Source: an uncultured Flavobacterium sp. (lineage in GTDB: Bacteria; Bacteroidota; Bacteroidia; Flavobacteriales; Flavobacteriaceae). Taken from it: a DNA stretch of 64,000 nucleotides. Below are positions 50,729 to 60,598 of the stretch, piece after piece. A program made the position numbers and the translations under genes. The notes beneath the pieces were generated by a model that was not told the origin of the DNA, ran no database searches, and worked only from the letters and a program-made list of their open reading frames with translations. The first letter of the stretch is position 1, and each line of letters starts with the position of its first letter. The DNA lies in the NCBI RefSeq assembly GCF_947632075.1, contig NZ_CANRNX010000003.1, positions 1 through 64,000 of the forward strand, given 5' to 3'.

Positions 50729-50781
50729 ACTGATCCAGTAATAACAAACAAAATGTAATACAGGATCAGTTATTTCTTATT
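50729..50781 (-). terminator. Candidate intergenic attenuator/terminator between oxdC and the AEC transporter gene
   Basis: Minus strand AACTGATCC-(large loop)-GGATCAGTTTTTT. Confidence 0.5.
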
Positions 50782-50794
50782 AAATTCAATCCGA

Positions 50795-51925
50795 TTAACC
50801 TTTAACGATTGTTTGGTATTTCTGACGTAAAGAAGAAATAAACGGTTCTTCGATATCTAAATGTCCAGTTACCAAATCTTTTGGTGTAAGAGCTAACCAG
50901 TTATTAAGTGAAACATCGCTATAACGTCCTTTATGGAAAACGTTTAGTACTCGTACTGGCTCTGTTCCGATGTTTTCGATGTAATGCGTTAAAGTTCTTG
51001 GTACATAACCAACATCTCCGGCAACAAAATCAAAAGTTCTTGCATTGTTTACAGCATCAAAAACTGTCATACGAGCTTGTCCGCTAATATAATATTGTAG
51101 TTCATCTGCATCTGGATGCCAGTGAATTTCGCGCATTCCACCTGGCTCTAAATCAATAATAAGCGTTGCAAGATCTGTAACTTCAAAAGTTTGATTATCT
51201 ATTAATTGAGTCGCTCCACCTTCAAATGTTTTTCTAGGTTCTTTAGATGCTTTGAAAACATACTTATTGGTAAAATTAACAGCACCTAATTCTTTACGAA
51301 CTTCTTCAAGCGGTCCAGGAACAGGAAGACGGAAAATATATTTTTCACTAGCCGGAATTCCGTCAAAAGCACTTTCTGCTACACCGAAGTTTTTAGCTAA
51401 AACCTCTTTAGGAGTATGAGCAAAAAGCTCAGTTAATAAAAGGGTTTGATTTTCAGAAAAATTACCATCATTAAATACAAGTACAAATTCAGTACCTTCT
51501 TCTAAACCTTGAATAGCATGAGGAAAACCAGGAGGCGCATACCAAAGATCACCTTCTTCTAAATCTTCAATTAAAACATTTCTTTTATCATCTATTAAAT
51601 AGAATCTTACTTTACCTTGAAGAACATAAGCCCACTCACCTTCTTTATGCCAATGAAGTTCACGTGTTACTCCAGCAGGAAGTCGCATATTCACAATAGC
51701 CATTTCTTCCATACTTCCCATCTCTCTTTGGGTTACTTCTCGTGCCCAACCACCATCTTCTAAACGATTGTGTGCCATTGCAAATGGGAATTTTAAATTA
51801 GGAATACCACCGTGGTCTGTTTCTGGAGGTAACAAAATATCTGGGTTTTGTTTTTCGACTTCATGATTACGAGGTCCTACAATATCTGCTCCTTGAGCTC
51901 CGCGAATAGGTTGTTTGTCTTTCAT
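50795..51925 (-). CDS. oxdC: Oxalate decarboxylase (bicupin)
   Basis: RELHWHKEGEWAYVLQG and REIHWHPDADELQYYISG cupins; FSENQT lid; close to B. subtilis OxdC from memory. Confidence 0.92.
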   Translation of the reverse strand: MKDKQPIRGAQGADIVGPRNHEVEKQNPDILLPPETDHGGIPNLKFPFAMAHNRLEDGGWAREVTQREMGSMEEMAIVNMRLPAGVTRELHWHKEGEWAYVLQGKVRFYLIDDKRNVLIEDLEEGDLWYAPPGFPHAIQGLEEGTEFVLVFNDGNFSENQTLLLTELFAHTPKEVLAKNFGVAESAFDGIPASEKYIFRLPVPGPLEEVRKELGAVNFTNKYVFKASKEPRKTFEGGATQLIDNQTFEVTDLATLIIDLEPGGMREIHWHPDADELQYYISGQARMTVFDAVNNARTFDFVAGDVGYVPRTLTHYIENIGTEPVRVLNVFHKGRYSDVSLNNWLALTPKDLVTGHLDIEEPFISSLRQKYQTIVKG

Positions 51926-52075
51926 TGTTAGATTTTTTAATAATGTTTTTACTAAGTTAACTAAAAAAACAAACTTTTATAAAAAAAACAACAAATAAAT
52001 TAACATGTTTTTTTATATTTAAAATAAAAAATACATTACTTCAATATCTATATATAATGTATTAAAAAAAACAAA

Positions 52076-52106
52076 AAAAAACGACTCATTTCTGAATCGG
52101 TTTTTC
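52076..52106 (-). terminator. Terminator hairpin copy A (CGACTCATTTCTGAATCGGTTT)
   Basis: 22 nt identical to copy B at 52811-52832; T-run on minus strand. Confidence 0.75.
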
Positions 52107-52109
52107 TAA

Positions 52110-52682
52110 TTATCTAATAAAACGAATAATTGTAGGATAAAAATTCTTTAGCGTTCCTTTAGAAATTCGTATGGCATTTATAATAGGATAAATGAAATTG
52201 AAAATGTACAAAAACACAACACTAAGTAATAAACTTTCAAAACTTAACGGAGTTTCTAAATGGATGATTTTTCCGAATGCTCCAAAGAAAACCAATAAAA
52301 AAGAAATTACTGAATATAAAATCTGAAAATTTAAAATATTCTTTCCTTGTTTATCTACATTGTCAATTCTATTCTTATTGGTTAACCATAAAATTAATGG
52401 CAAAATAATATTTCCTAAAGGCAAAACAAAACCTAATAATACAGATAAATGCAACCAAATGACAAATGAATTATCTTGTGTTTTTTCAAAATTAACAATC
52501 TCATCTGGTGTTATTTCTAAAGCATCACATAATAATTTTAAAGTTGCTCCGCGAGGCGTAGTTTCGTTATTTTCGATACGTTGAATGGTACGAACATTTA
52601 CTTTAGAAAGTTCTGCTAATTGCTCTTGAGATAAAGCTTTTTGTTTTCTGATTTGTGAAATTTTAATTCCGATGGTTTCCAT
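52110..52682 (-). CDS. HTH (Xre) regulator fused to a DUF4870-like membrane domain
   Basis: ISQIRKQKALSQEQLAELSKVNVRTIQRIENNETTPRGATL, then several TM helices (WLHLSVLLGFVLPLGNIILPLILWL). Confidence 0.85.
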   Translation of the reverse strand: METIGIKISQIRKQKALSQEQLAELSKVNVRTIQRIENNETTPRGATLKLLCDALEITPDEIVNFEKTQDNSFVIWLHLSVLLGFVLPLGNIILPLILWLTNKNRIDNVDKQGKNILNFQILYSVISFLLVFFGAFGKIIHLETPLSFESLLLSVVFLYIFNFIYPIINAIRISKGTLKNFYPTIIRFIR

Positions 52683-52748
52683 AATTGATAGATTAAATTT
52701 TGTTTAGCAAAACTAATTTCAAATCGAAAAAAGACTTACGTCACAAAG

Positions 52749-52768
52749 CCGACATTTACCCGACATTT
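52749..52768. promoter_or_regulatory. Direct repeat CCGACATTT x2 at 11-bp spacing upstream of the HTH gene
   Basis: CCGACATTTACCCGACATTT. Confidence 0.45.
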
Positions 52769-52805
52769 GTGTCAAAGCTAACAAAATCAAGACTTTTATA
52801 AAAAT

Positions 52806-52834
52806 TAAACCGACTCATTTCTGAATCGGTTTAA
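52806..52834 (-). terminator. Terminator hairpin copy B after rpiB
   Basis: AAACCGACTCATTTCTGAATCGGTTT. Confidence 0.75.
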
Positions 52835-52856
52835 AAATATATTTTCTGCAAATTAC

Positions 52857-53288
52857 TTACGAACAAGCAATCTTCCCTACTCTATTTGCGTGACGTCCAC
52901 CTTCGAATTCCGCTGTAAGAAAAGCTTCAACCATTTCCACTACTTGCGGAATAGCAGTGAAACGAGCCGGAATAGAAATTACATTCGCATCGTTATGTTG
53001 ACGAGCTAAAACAGCTATTTCTTTAGTCCAACAAAGTGCACAACGAACGCCTTGATGTTTGTTTGCAGACATGGCAATTCCGTTACCAGAACCACAAATT
53101 ACAATTCCAAAATCTACTTTTTTATCTTCTACATCTTGAGCAACTTTATGTCCGAAATCTGGATAATCAACAGAATCAAATGAATCTGTTCCGTAGTTGA
53201 TAACTTCAATACCTTTAGCTTCTAACATAGCTATAAGCGCTTTTTTGTACTCTGGACCTGCGTGGTCGTTTCCGATGGCAATTTTCAT
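52857..53288 (-). CDS. rpiB: Ribose-5-phosphate isomerase B
   Basis: MKIAIGNDHAGPEYK, GIVICGSGNGIAMSANKHQGVRCALCW. Confidence 0.97.
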   Translation of the reverse strand: MKIAIGNDHAGPEYKKALIAMLEAKGIEVINYGTDSFDSVDYPDFGHKVAQDVEDKKVDFGIVICGSGNGIAMSANKHQGVRCALCWTKEIAVLARQHNDANVISIPARFTAIPQVVEMVEAFLTAEFEGGRHANRVGKIACS

Positions 53289-53396
53289 AATTTTATGTGT
53301 TGTGTTGTTAAAGCAAAAATAGTCAGAAAGTTTGAGAAGTCTTAACTAATTAACTAGAATTTGAAAATAGTTTTTTTTATTTCTTTATTTTCAGAA

Positions 53397-53435
53397 ATAA
53401 AAAAACCTGCAAAACGAATTGTTTGCAGGTTTGTC
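53397..53435 (-). terminator. Intrinsic terminator after the acyl-CoA synthetase gene
   Basis: AAACCTGCAAA...TTTGCAGGTTT with T-run on minus strand. Confidence 0.83.
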
Positions 53436-53438
53436 TTT

Positions 53439-53512
53439 TAGCCCAGATTAAAGCGACATCCTTTTGCTTTTAGCTAAAAGTAAAAGATATAGCGAAAAGC
53501 TGGAAATACCTT
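53439..53512 (+). ncRNA. Flavobacterial intergenic structured element, possibly the Rfam Flavo-1 motif
   Basis: AGCCCAGATTAAAGCGACATCCTTTTGCTTTTAGCTAAAAGTAAAAGATATAGCGAAAAGCTGGAAAT; CCAG/CTGG outer pairing and CTTTTGCTTTTAGCTAAAAGTAAAAG hairpin. Confidence 0.6.
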
Positions 53513-53521
53513 CTAAAAAAA

Positions 53522-55135
53522 CTATAACCCAAGTTCTTTAATTGAAATTTCACGCATTTCGCCTTTTCTTACTTTTCCTGAAATGGTCATCGGAAATTCG
53601 GAAACAAACTTCCAGTATTTAGGAATTCGGTAATGCGCAATTTTTTGGTCGCAATATGCACGAAGTTCATCAGGTGTTATCTCAGCTCCTTCGTGTAATT
53701 TTACCCAAGCCATAACTTCTTCACCATATTTTTCACTTGGAACTCCAATTACCTGAACATCTACAATTTTAGGATGCGTATACAAAAAATCTTCAATCCA
53801 TTTAGGTGAAATATTTTCTCCACCTCGAATGATTAAATCTTTGATACGCCCAGTAATAATAACATATCCATCTTCATCCATAGAAGCTAAATCACCGGTA
53901 TGCATCCAACGTCCTTCATCTAAAACCTCGGCCGTTTTAGCAGGATCATTCCAATATTTTAGCATTACAGAATAACCACGCGTACATAATTCACCAGATT
54001 CGCCTCTGGGAACGATTTTTCCTGTTTCAGGATTTATGATTTTAATTTCTAAATGATCCATAACGGTTCCAACTGTTGACACCTGTTTTTCAAAAGGAAT
54101 TCCAATTTTGGTTTGTGTAGAAACGGGAGAAGTTTCAGTCATTCCGTAGCAAATACTTACCTCTTTCATATTCATTTCAGACTGAACTCGTTTCATGATT
54201 TCAACCGGACATAACGATCCTGCCATAACCCCTGTTCGTAATGAACTTAAATCATAGTCCTTGAAATTCGGGATTCCTAACATAGAAATAAACATGGTTG
54301 GAACTCCGTATAATGATGTACATTTTTCTGTAGAAACAGCTTCTAAAGTTTTTACAGCATCGAATCCATCATTTGGAATAACCATACAAGAACCGTGAGT
54401 TACACAAGCTAAGTTTCCAATTACCATTCCGAAACAATGATAAAATGGAACCGGAATACAAACACGATCTTTTTGAGTATATTTTAATCGTTCACCAATA
54501 AAAAAACCGTTGTTTAAAATATTATGATGTGACAATGTTACACCTTTAGGAAAACCAGTTGTACCAGATGTATATTGAATATTTACCGGATCATCGAACT
54601 GAACAGCATTTTCGAAATTCTCTAAAATTTCGTTTGAAATAGATTTTCCTTCATCAATAAATTGATCCCAATTTTCGTTCAGATAAACTACATGCTTTAA
54701 GGTTTCACAATCTTCAATCACCGAAGAAAGCATATCTTTAAAATTACTCGTTTTAAAACTTGCAGCCGAAACCATCAAACTTATTCCAGATTGATTAATT
54801 GCAAACTCAACTTCATGCGCTCGATACGCCGGATTTACGGTTACCAAAATTGCTCCGATTTGAGCGGTTGCGAATTGCAGCAACGTCCATTCAAAACAAT
54901 TTGGTGACCAAATTCCTACACGATCTCCTTTGGCAATTCCGGCTGCAATTAAACTTTTTGCTACCTTTGTAGTATCCTTATAAAAGGTTTGATAATCTGC
55001 TTTGTAATTCTGATGAACACTAATTAATGCATCGGCCGTTGGAAATTGCTTCACAATTTTCTTCAAATTTTGCCCAATTGTTTCTCCTAATAAAGAAATT
55101 TCAGAAACTCCATTTACATAAGATATTGTATTCAT
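53522..55135 (-). CDS. AMP-dependent acyl-CoA synthetase
   Basis: IQYTSGTTGFPKGVTLSHHNILNN, ICYGMTETSPVS, GRIKDLIIRGGENISPKWIEDFL. Confidence 0.95.
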   Translation of the reverse strand: MNTISYVNGVSEISLLGETIGQNLKKIVKQFPTADALISVHQNYKADYQTFYKDTTKVAKSLIAAGIAKGDRVGIWSPNCFEWTLLQFATAQIGAILVTVNPAYRAHEVEFAINQSGISLMVSAASFKTSNFKDMLSSVIEDCETLKHVVYLNENWDQFIDEGKSISNEILENFENAVQFDDPVNIQYTSGTTGFPKGVTLSHHNILNNGFFIGERLKYTQKDRVCIPVPFYHCFGMVIGNLACVTHGSCMVIPNDGFDAVKTLEAVSTEKCTSLYGVPTMFISMLGIPNFKDYDLSSLRTGVMAGSLCPVEIMKRVQSEMNMKEVSICYGMTETSPVSTQTKIGIPFEKQVSTVGTVMDHLEIKIINPETGKIVPRGESGELCTRGYSVMLKYWNDPAKTAEVLDEGRWMHTGDLASMDEDGYVIITGRIKDLIIRGGENISPKWIEDFLYTHPKIVDVQVIGVPSEKYGEEVMAWVKLHEGAEITPDELRAYCDQKIAHYRIPKYWKFVSEFPMTISGKVRKGEMREISIKELGL

Positions 55136-55442
55136 TTTAATTTGCTTTTTTAATTCATGTCAAATTACAAAAAACATACTTCAACCAAACAGTTTTAACA
55201 TTGATATTTTCGTAAAAATTCACAGAATTATTTAAATATTAATCAAAAATATATTTAAAATTAATTTTTAGTGTATTTAACATTGGAACGATTTATGATG
55301 AGTAAATAATCAGAAAATTTTAAAATAAGGTTAACTATTCTTAAAATAGGTAGTTGATAGAATTTTCGTAATTTTAAAAAATAATAGATAGATAAGTGTC
55401 TTAATTTAATTCCGTACAGATATTTATCAAGTAATTGAAGAA

Positions 55443-57617
55443 ATGACAAAAAAAATAAAACGATTAGGTAAAAAAGATAAAGACTTTTCAGGAAAAATTT
55501 TGAAATTATTATCTAAAAATCCAAGCAAATCATATAACTATAAACAAATCGCTGCTGCTTTTGAAGTTGACGATACAAAAAGTAGAAATGACATTATTAA
55601 AGAATTAAAATACTTAACTTCTAAAGAAAAAATTGAGGAAGTTGACAGAGGTAAATTCCAAATTGTAATGCAGTCAGATTATGTAGAAGGTGTAATTGAT
55701 ATGACTTCAAGAAAAACAGCATATTTGGTTTCACCAGATTTAGAAGAAGATGTTTTTGTTCCTACAAACAATTTAAATAAAGCATTAGATAAAGATAAAG
55801 TTAAAGCATACATTTTTAACAAACGTAAAGGTAAAAAACCAGAAGCTGAAATTGTTGAAATTATTGAACGATACAAAACTGAGTTTGTTGGAGTTTTACA
55901 AGAACATAAAACTTTTGGCTTTGTAGTAATTGCAAATCCAAAAATGTACGCAGATTTCTTTATTCCGAAAGAAAAATTCAATGGTGCAGTTGAAGGTGAT
56001 GTTGTGGTTGTTGAAATGACCGATTGGCCAGAAAAAGCAAACAACCCATACGGAAAAATTACTAAGATTTTAGGTAAACAAGGCGAACATAATACCGAAA
56101 TGCATGCCATTTTAGCAGAATACGGTTTACCAAGTGATTTTCCGATTGAAGTTGAAACTTATGCGCAACGTTTAGATACTTCAATTTCTGAAACAGAAAT
56201 TGAGAAACGTAGAGATATGCGCGACGTATTGACCTTTACGATTGACCCTCGTGATGCAAAAGATTTTGACGACGCCTTATCTTTCCAACAATTAGAAAAT
56301 GGAAACTTCGAAATAGGAATTCATATTGCCGATGTTTCTCATTACGTTCAAGAAGGCACTGTTTTAGACGAGGAAGCTTACCAACGTGCAACTTCAGTTT
56401 ATTTGGTTGATCGAGTTGTTCCGATGTTACCAGAAGTGCTTTCGAACTTTGCTTGTTCCTTACGTCCGAACGAAGAAAAATACACCTTTTCAGCTATTTT
56501 CGAATTGAATAATAAAGCCGAAATTTTGAATAAATGGTTTGGTAGAACCGTTACCTATTCAGACAAACGAATGGCTTACGAAGAAGCTCAAGTAATTATC
56601 GAAACTAAAGGAAATACAGTTCCTGCAGAAATTTCAATTTCTGGAAATGAAGAAGTTATTGAGCAGCCTGTTGTTGATGCAGTGATTAAAATGGATGAAT
56701 TGGCTAAAATTTTACGTTCAAAACGTATGGCGAATGGAGCTATTTCTTTTGATAAGGTTGAAGTAAAATTCCATTTAAATGAAGAAGATGAACCAACCGG
56801 AGTTTATTTTAAAGTTTCGAAAGATGCAAACCATTTAATTGAAGAATTCATGCTTTTGGCCAACCGTAAAGTTTCTGAATTTATTGGAAAGCAAGAAAAA
56901 ACGTTTATTTACCGTATTCACGATGAACCAGATACCGATAAATTATTCAACTTACAAACCGTTATTAATAAGTTTGGATATAGCTTGAATTTTAAATCAA
57001 AACAAACTATATCAAAATCATTAAATGAATTATTGGTTAATGTCAATGGTAAAAAAGAGCAAAACATGGTAGATACATTAGCAATCAGAACCATGAGCAA
57101 AGCCGTTTATTCTACAGATAACATTGGACATTACGGATTAGCATTTGATTACTACTCACATTTTACATCACCAATTCGAAGATATCCAGATATTATTGCA
57201 CATCGTTTATTACAACATTATTTAGATAATGGATCTACGGTAAATGAAGAAGATGTAGAAGTGAAAGCAGTGCATTGTTCTCAAATGGAAAATTTAGCTG
57301 CAAACGCCGAACGTGATAGCGTAAAATACATGCAGGTTAAATTTATGCAAGACCATAAAGATCAAGAATTTTTAGGTGTGATTTCTGGAGTAACTGAATG
57401 GGGAATTTATGTTGAAATTGTTGATAACAAATGTGAAGGAATGGTTCGTATACGTGAAATCAAAGGAGATTATTACGTTTTTGATCCAGAACAATATGCA
57501 ATGATTGGAGAAACAACTAAAGATATTATTCAACTTGGTGATGAAGTAATCGTAAAGGTTAAAAATGCCGATTTGGTAAAAAAACAATTAGATTTTCATT
57601 TTATTAAAAAAGCTTAA
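55443..57617 (+). CDS. rnr: Ribonuclease R
   Basis: TIDPRDAKDFDDALSF RNB motif, HYGLAFDYYSHFTSPIRRYPDIIAHRLL, C-terminal S1. Confidence 0.96.
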   Translation: MTKKIKRLGKKDKDFSGKILKLLSKNPSKSYNYKQIAAAFEVDDTKSRNDIIKELKYLTSKEKIEEVDRGKFQIVMQSDYVEGVIDMTSRKTAYLVSPDLEEDVFVPTNNLNKALDKDKVKAYIFNKRKGKKPEAEIVEIIERYKTEFVGVLQEHKTFGFVVIANPKMYADFFIPKEKFNGAVEGDVVVVEMTDWPEKANNPYGKITKILGKQGEHNTEMHAILAEYGLPSDFPIEVETYAQRLDTSISETEIEKRRDMRDVLTFTIDPRDAKDFDDALSFQQLENGNFEIGIHIADVSHYVQEGTVLDEEAYQRATSVYLVDRVVPMLPEVLSNFACSLRPNEEKYTFSAIFELNNKAEILNKWFGRTVTYSDKRMAYEEAQVIIETKGNTVPAEISISGNEEVIEQPVVDAVIKMDELAKILRSKRMANGAISFDKVEVKFHLNEEDEPTGVYFKVSKDANHLIEEFMLLANRKVSEFIGKQEKTFIYRIHDEPDTDKLFNLQTVINKFGYSLNFKSKQTISKSLNELLVNVNGKKEQNMVDTLAIRTMSKAVYSTDNIGHYGLAFDYYSHFTSPIRRYPDIIAHRLLQHYLDNGSTVNEEDVEVKAVHCSQMENLAANAERDSVKYMQVKFMQDHKDQEFLGVISGVTEWGIYVEIVDNKCEGMVRIREIKGDYYVFDPEQYAMIGETTKDIIQLGDEVIVKVKNADLVKKQLDFHFIKKA

Positions 57618-57619
57618 TT

Positions 57620-58294
57620 ATGAAGAATATAGCATTAGCTACAATAGCATTAATTACATTCAACTTACAAGCACAGGTTGAAAAAAATGTTGGTGATTTT
57701 TCTGAAATCAGAACAACAAATCGAATAAAAGTAGAATTGATTCCGAGTACAGAAAACAAAGTGATTTTAAATTCTGAAGATGAAGGAAACGTTAGTTTGG
57801 TTAATAAAAACGGAAGGTTAGCTGTAAAAAACAAGATTAAAGAATTAGTTTCTGATTCAGATTTCAAAGTAAGTGTAAAAGTATATTTTAAAAGTCTAAA
57901 TACTATCGAAGCTGAATCTGGAAGTTACATTTTCAGTACTAAAGAAATAGAATTTTCTAAACTTAAATTAAACTCAAGTTCAGGATCGCAGTTAGATATA
58001 AAAATTAATGCTAAAAATGTTGAAGCAAAAGTTTTTGCAGGAGCAACTATGGAATTACAAGGAAAAGCAGACACTGGAACTTTAATTGCAAATGCAGGTG
58101 GATTTATTGATGCAAAAGATCTTAATTTCACATCGGTTGATGCAACAGTTAATGCAGGTGGTAAAATTGATGTGAAAGCTACAGAAACTGTAAACGCAAC
58201 AACAAGAGCAGGTGGAAATATCAATGTTTTCGGAAACCCAAAAACAATTACAGAAAAAACAACAGCAGGCGGAAATATCCATCGAGTAAAATAA
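57620..58294 (+). CDS. Head-GIN (DUF2807-like) exported protein
   Basis: Signal peptide; repetitive beta-helix pattern TVNAGGKIDVKATETVNATTRAGGNINVFG. Confidence 0.85.
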   Translation: MKNIALATIALITFNLQAQVEKNVGDFSEIRTTNRIKVELIPSTENKVILNSEDEGNVSLVNKNGRLAVKNKIKELVSDSDFKVSVKVYFKSLNTIEAESGSYIFSTKEIEFSKLKLNSSSGSQLDIKINAKNVEAKVFAGATMELQGKADTGTLIANAGGFIDAKDLNFTSVDATVNAGGKIDVKATETVNATTRAGGNINVFGNPKTITEKTTAGGNIHRVK

Positions 58295-58363
58295 TTTTTC
58301 GTATCTTGCAACTCTTAAATATAATGCCAATTTTTAATTGGCATTTGTTTTATCTTTAAATAT

Positions 58364-59056
58364 ATGGACGATTTTATTACAGCAATATCATTAGGTTTTT
58401 TCTTAAGTTTTATGATAGGCCCTGTTTTTTTTATATTAATTGAAACCAGTATAACCAAGGGAATAAAAGCTGCTTTAACTTTTGATTTAGGCGTTATTTT
58501 AGCAGATATTACTTTCATACTTGTTGCTTACTTTAGTAGCTTTAAATTAATTAGTAAGATAAAAGACGATCCAGCGCTATTTATTTTTGGTGGAGGAATT
58601 ATGGCAACTTATGGAGTAATTTCTTACGTAAAACTTAAAAAATTAAATAAAGCAGAAATACACGTAGAAACTTCAAGTTATAAAAAAAACTATTTTTCTT
58701 TATTCGCTAAAGGCTTTTTACTTAATTTTATAAATATCGGAGTTTTAGGTTTTTGGTTAGCAATAATCATTACTTTAGGTCCAGAAATGGACATGATTCC
58801 CAAACGTTTATTTTTATTCTTTGCTTACGTGATTTTAGCTTATGCAATAACCGATGTTTTTAAAATAATATTAGCTAAACAATTACAAAGTAAACTTACC
58901 CCAAGAAACATTCTAAAAGTAAAAAAATTAAGTTCAATTTTACTTATTGTTTTTGGTTTGGTAATTATGTCAAAATCAATCATTCCAAATAACTCAAAAT
59001 TTATTGATGAAAAAATTCTTTCAAACAGTCATCATAAAAAAGATACTATAAAATAA
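58364..59056 (+). CDS. LysE family transporter
   Basis: MDDFITAISLGFFLSFMIGPVFFILIETSITKGIKAALTFDLGVILADITFI. Confidence 0.9.
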   Translation: MDDFITAISLGFFLSFMIGPVFFILIETSITKGIKAALTFDLGVILADITFILVAYFSSFKLISKIKDDPALFIFGGGIMATYGVISYVKLKKLNKAEIHVETSSYKKNYFSLFAKGFLLNFINIGVLGFWLAIIITLGPEMDMIPKRLFLFFAYVILAYAITDVFKIILAKQLQSKLTPRNILKVKKLSSILLIVFGLVIMSKSIIPNNSKFIDEKILSNSHHKKDTIK

Positions 59057-59088
59057 AAAAGCTGCATTTTTCAATGCAGCTTTTTTAT
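59054..59088. terminator. Bidirectional terminator
   Basis: AAAAAAGCTGCATTTTTCAATGCAGCTTTTTT. Confidence 0.87.
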
Positions 59089-59098
59089 GATAATAAAT

Positions 59099-60352
59099 TT
59101 ATTCTTTAATAACAATTTGCATTGTTTCGGTGTTCACCTGTTTTAATAATACTGTTTGGTTTTGAATTACAGATTTAGCTGCATTTTCATCAAAATGTCT
59201 AATAGTATATAACGAAACGTTTTCATTAAAACTAACATTAAAATTTTTAGAAAGTACTTCGTTCAAAGCTTCAAAATTATTAAACTTATCTTCTACACAA
59301 ACGGTAAAACTTATTGCAGAATTTTGAATAACATTCACTTTAATATGATTTTCTCCAAACCATTTAAAAATTTCACTCACTTGAGATTCCATGATAAAGG
59401 AGAAATCTTTAGATGAAATTGAAATTAACAACTGATTTTTCTTTACTATAAAACAAGGAACAAAAGGCTCTAAAACAGCTCCTTTTGAAACTGACGTTCC
59501 TGGTAAAGTTGGATTCACAAATGATTTTACATATAAAGGAATTTCTTTTTTCTGTAACGGTTGTAGGGTTTTCGGATGAATTACAGATGCTCCATAAAAT
59601 GCTAATTCTATTGCTTCACGATACGAAATTTGATTCAATAAAGTAGTGTCTTCAAAATAACGCGGATCTGCATTTAAAACACCTGGTACATCTTTCCAAA
59701 TAGTAACACTTTCTGCATCTAAACAATAAGCGAAAATAGCCGCAGAATAATCAGAACCTTCTCTTCCCAAAGTTACCGAAAAATGATTCGGATCTGAGCC
59801 TATAAATCCTTGAGTGATGTAAAGTTTCTCTGACTGAATTTGATTTTTAATATTATTTTCGGTTTTAACCCAATCAACCACTGCATCACGGTAAGTGGTA
59901 TCTGTTTTAATTAAATTTCTAGAATCAATCCAAACATTTTCTATACTTTCTTGATTGAAAAAATAACTTAAAATAGTTGTAGATAAAATTTCACCGAAAC
60001 AAACAACTTGATCATAAACAAAGTTATAATTAGGCGATTTATTGTTTGACAAAAAATATTCCATTTCACCAAACAACACATTTACCTTATCAAAAACTAA
60101 ATGATTTTTATTCTCAAATAAACCATTTATAATACTAAAATGATAGTCTTTAACAACTTGGATTGCCTGCTTCAGTTCATCTGGTTTCTTAAAATAATTA
60201 TTAATTACATCTTCTAACGCATTGGTTGTCTTTCCCATTGCAGATGCGATGATTAAACTATTATCAAAACCTACTGTTTGTAAAACGTGTAAAACGTTTC
60301 TTATCGCTTGCGAATCTTTTATCGAAGCGCCTCCAAATTTAAATACTCTCAT
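59099..60352 (-). CDS. lysC: Aspartate kinase
   Basis: MRVFKFGGASIKD, TLGREGSDYSAAIFAYCLDAESVTIWKDVPGVLNADPR. Confidence 0.93.
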   Translation of the reverse strand: MRVFKFGGASIKDSQAIRNVLHVLQTVGFDNSLIIASAMGKTTNALEDVINNYFKKPDELKQAIQVVKDYHFSIINGLFENKNHLVFDKVNVLFGEMEYFLSNNKSPNYNFVYDQVVCFGEILSTTILSYFFNQESIENVWIDSRNLIKTDTTYRDAVVDWVKTENNIKNQIQSEKLYITQGFIGSDPNHFSVTLGREGSDYSAAIFAYCLDAESVTIWKDVPGVLNADPRYFEDTTLLNQISYREAIELAFYGASVIHPKTLQPLQKKEIPLYVKSFVNPTLPGTSVSKGAVLEPFVPCFIVKKNQLLISISSKDFSFIMESQVSEIFKWFGENHIKVNVIQNSAISFTVCVEDKFNNFEALNEVLSKNFNVSFNENVSLYTIRHFDENAAKSVIQNQTVLLKQVNTETMQIVIKE

Positions 60353-60598
60353 TTTTACTATAAATAAATCATTTTTTATTTTATTTAAATTGTTTAGTTG
60401 TTTATTAAAAATAGTGTTATTGTCAAAATAGTCAATTTTGAAACACTATAATCCAACTTTCGAAATTACAAAAATCTATATTACTGACTAACAAAAGTTT
60501 GTTAAATTAAAAAGCTTTAAACATAATTGAATTATAACAAGGTTAAAAATATAATTTTATCGATATTTGCGTAAAAGAACACAACTCGTATTATTACA

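Noticed and set aside
57925-58330. Minus-strand ORFs (128 aa and Cys-rich 82 aa) over the GIN-domain gene
   Set aside because: Cys/Val-rich translations are the antisense of repetitive GCA/ACA codons in the beta-helix; no start-site or family support
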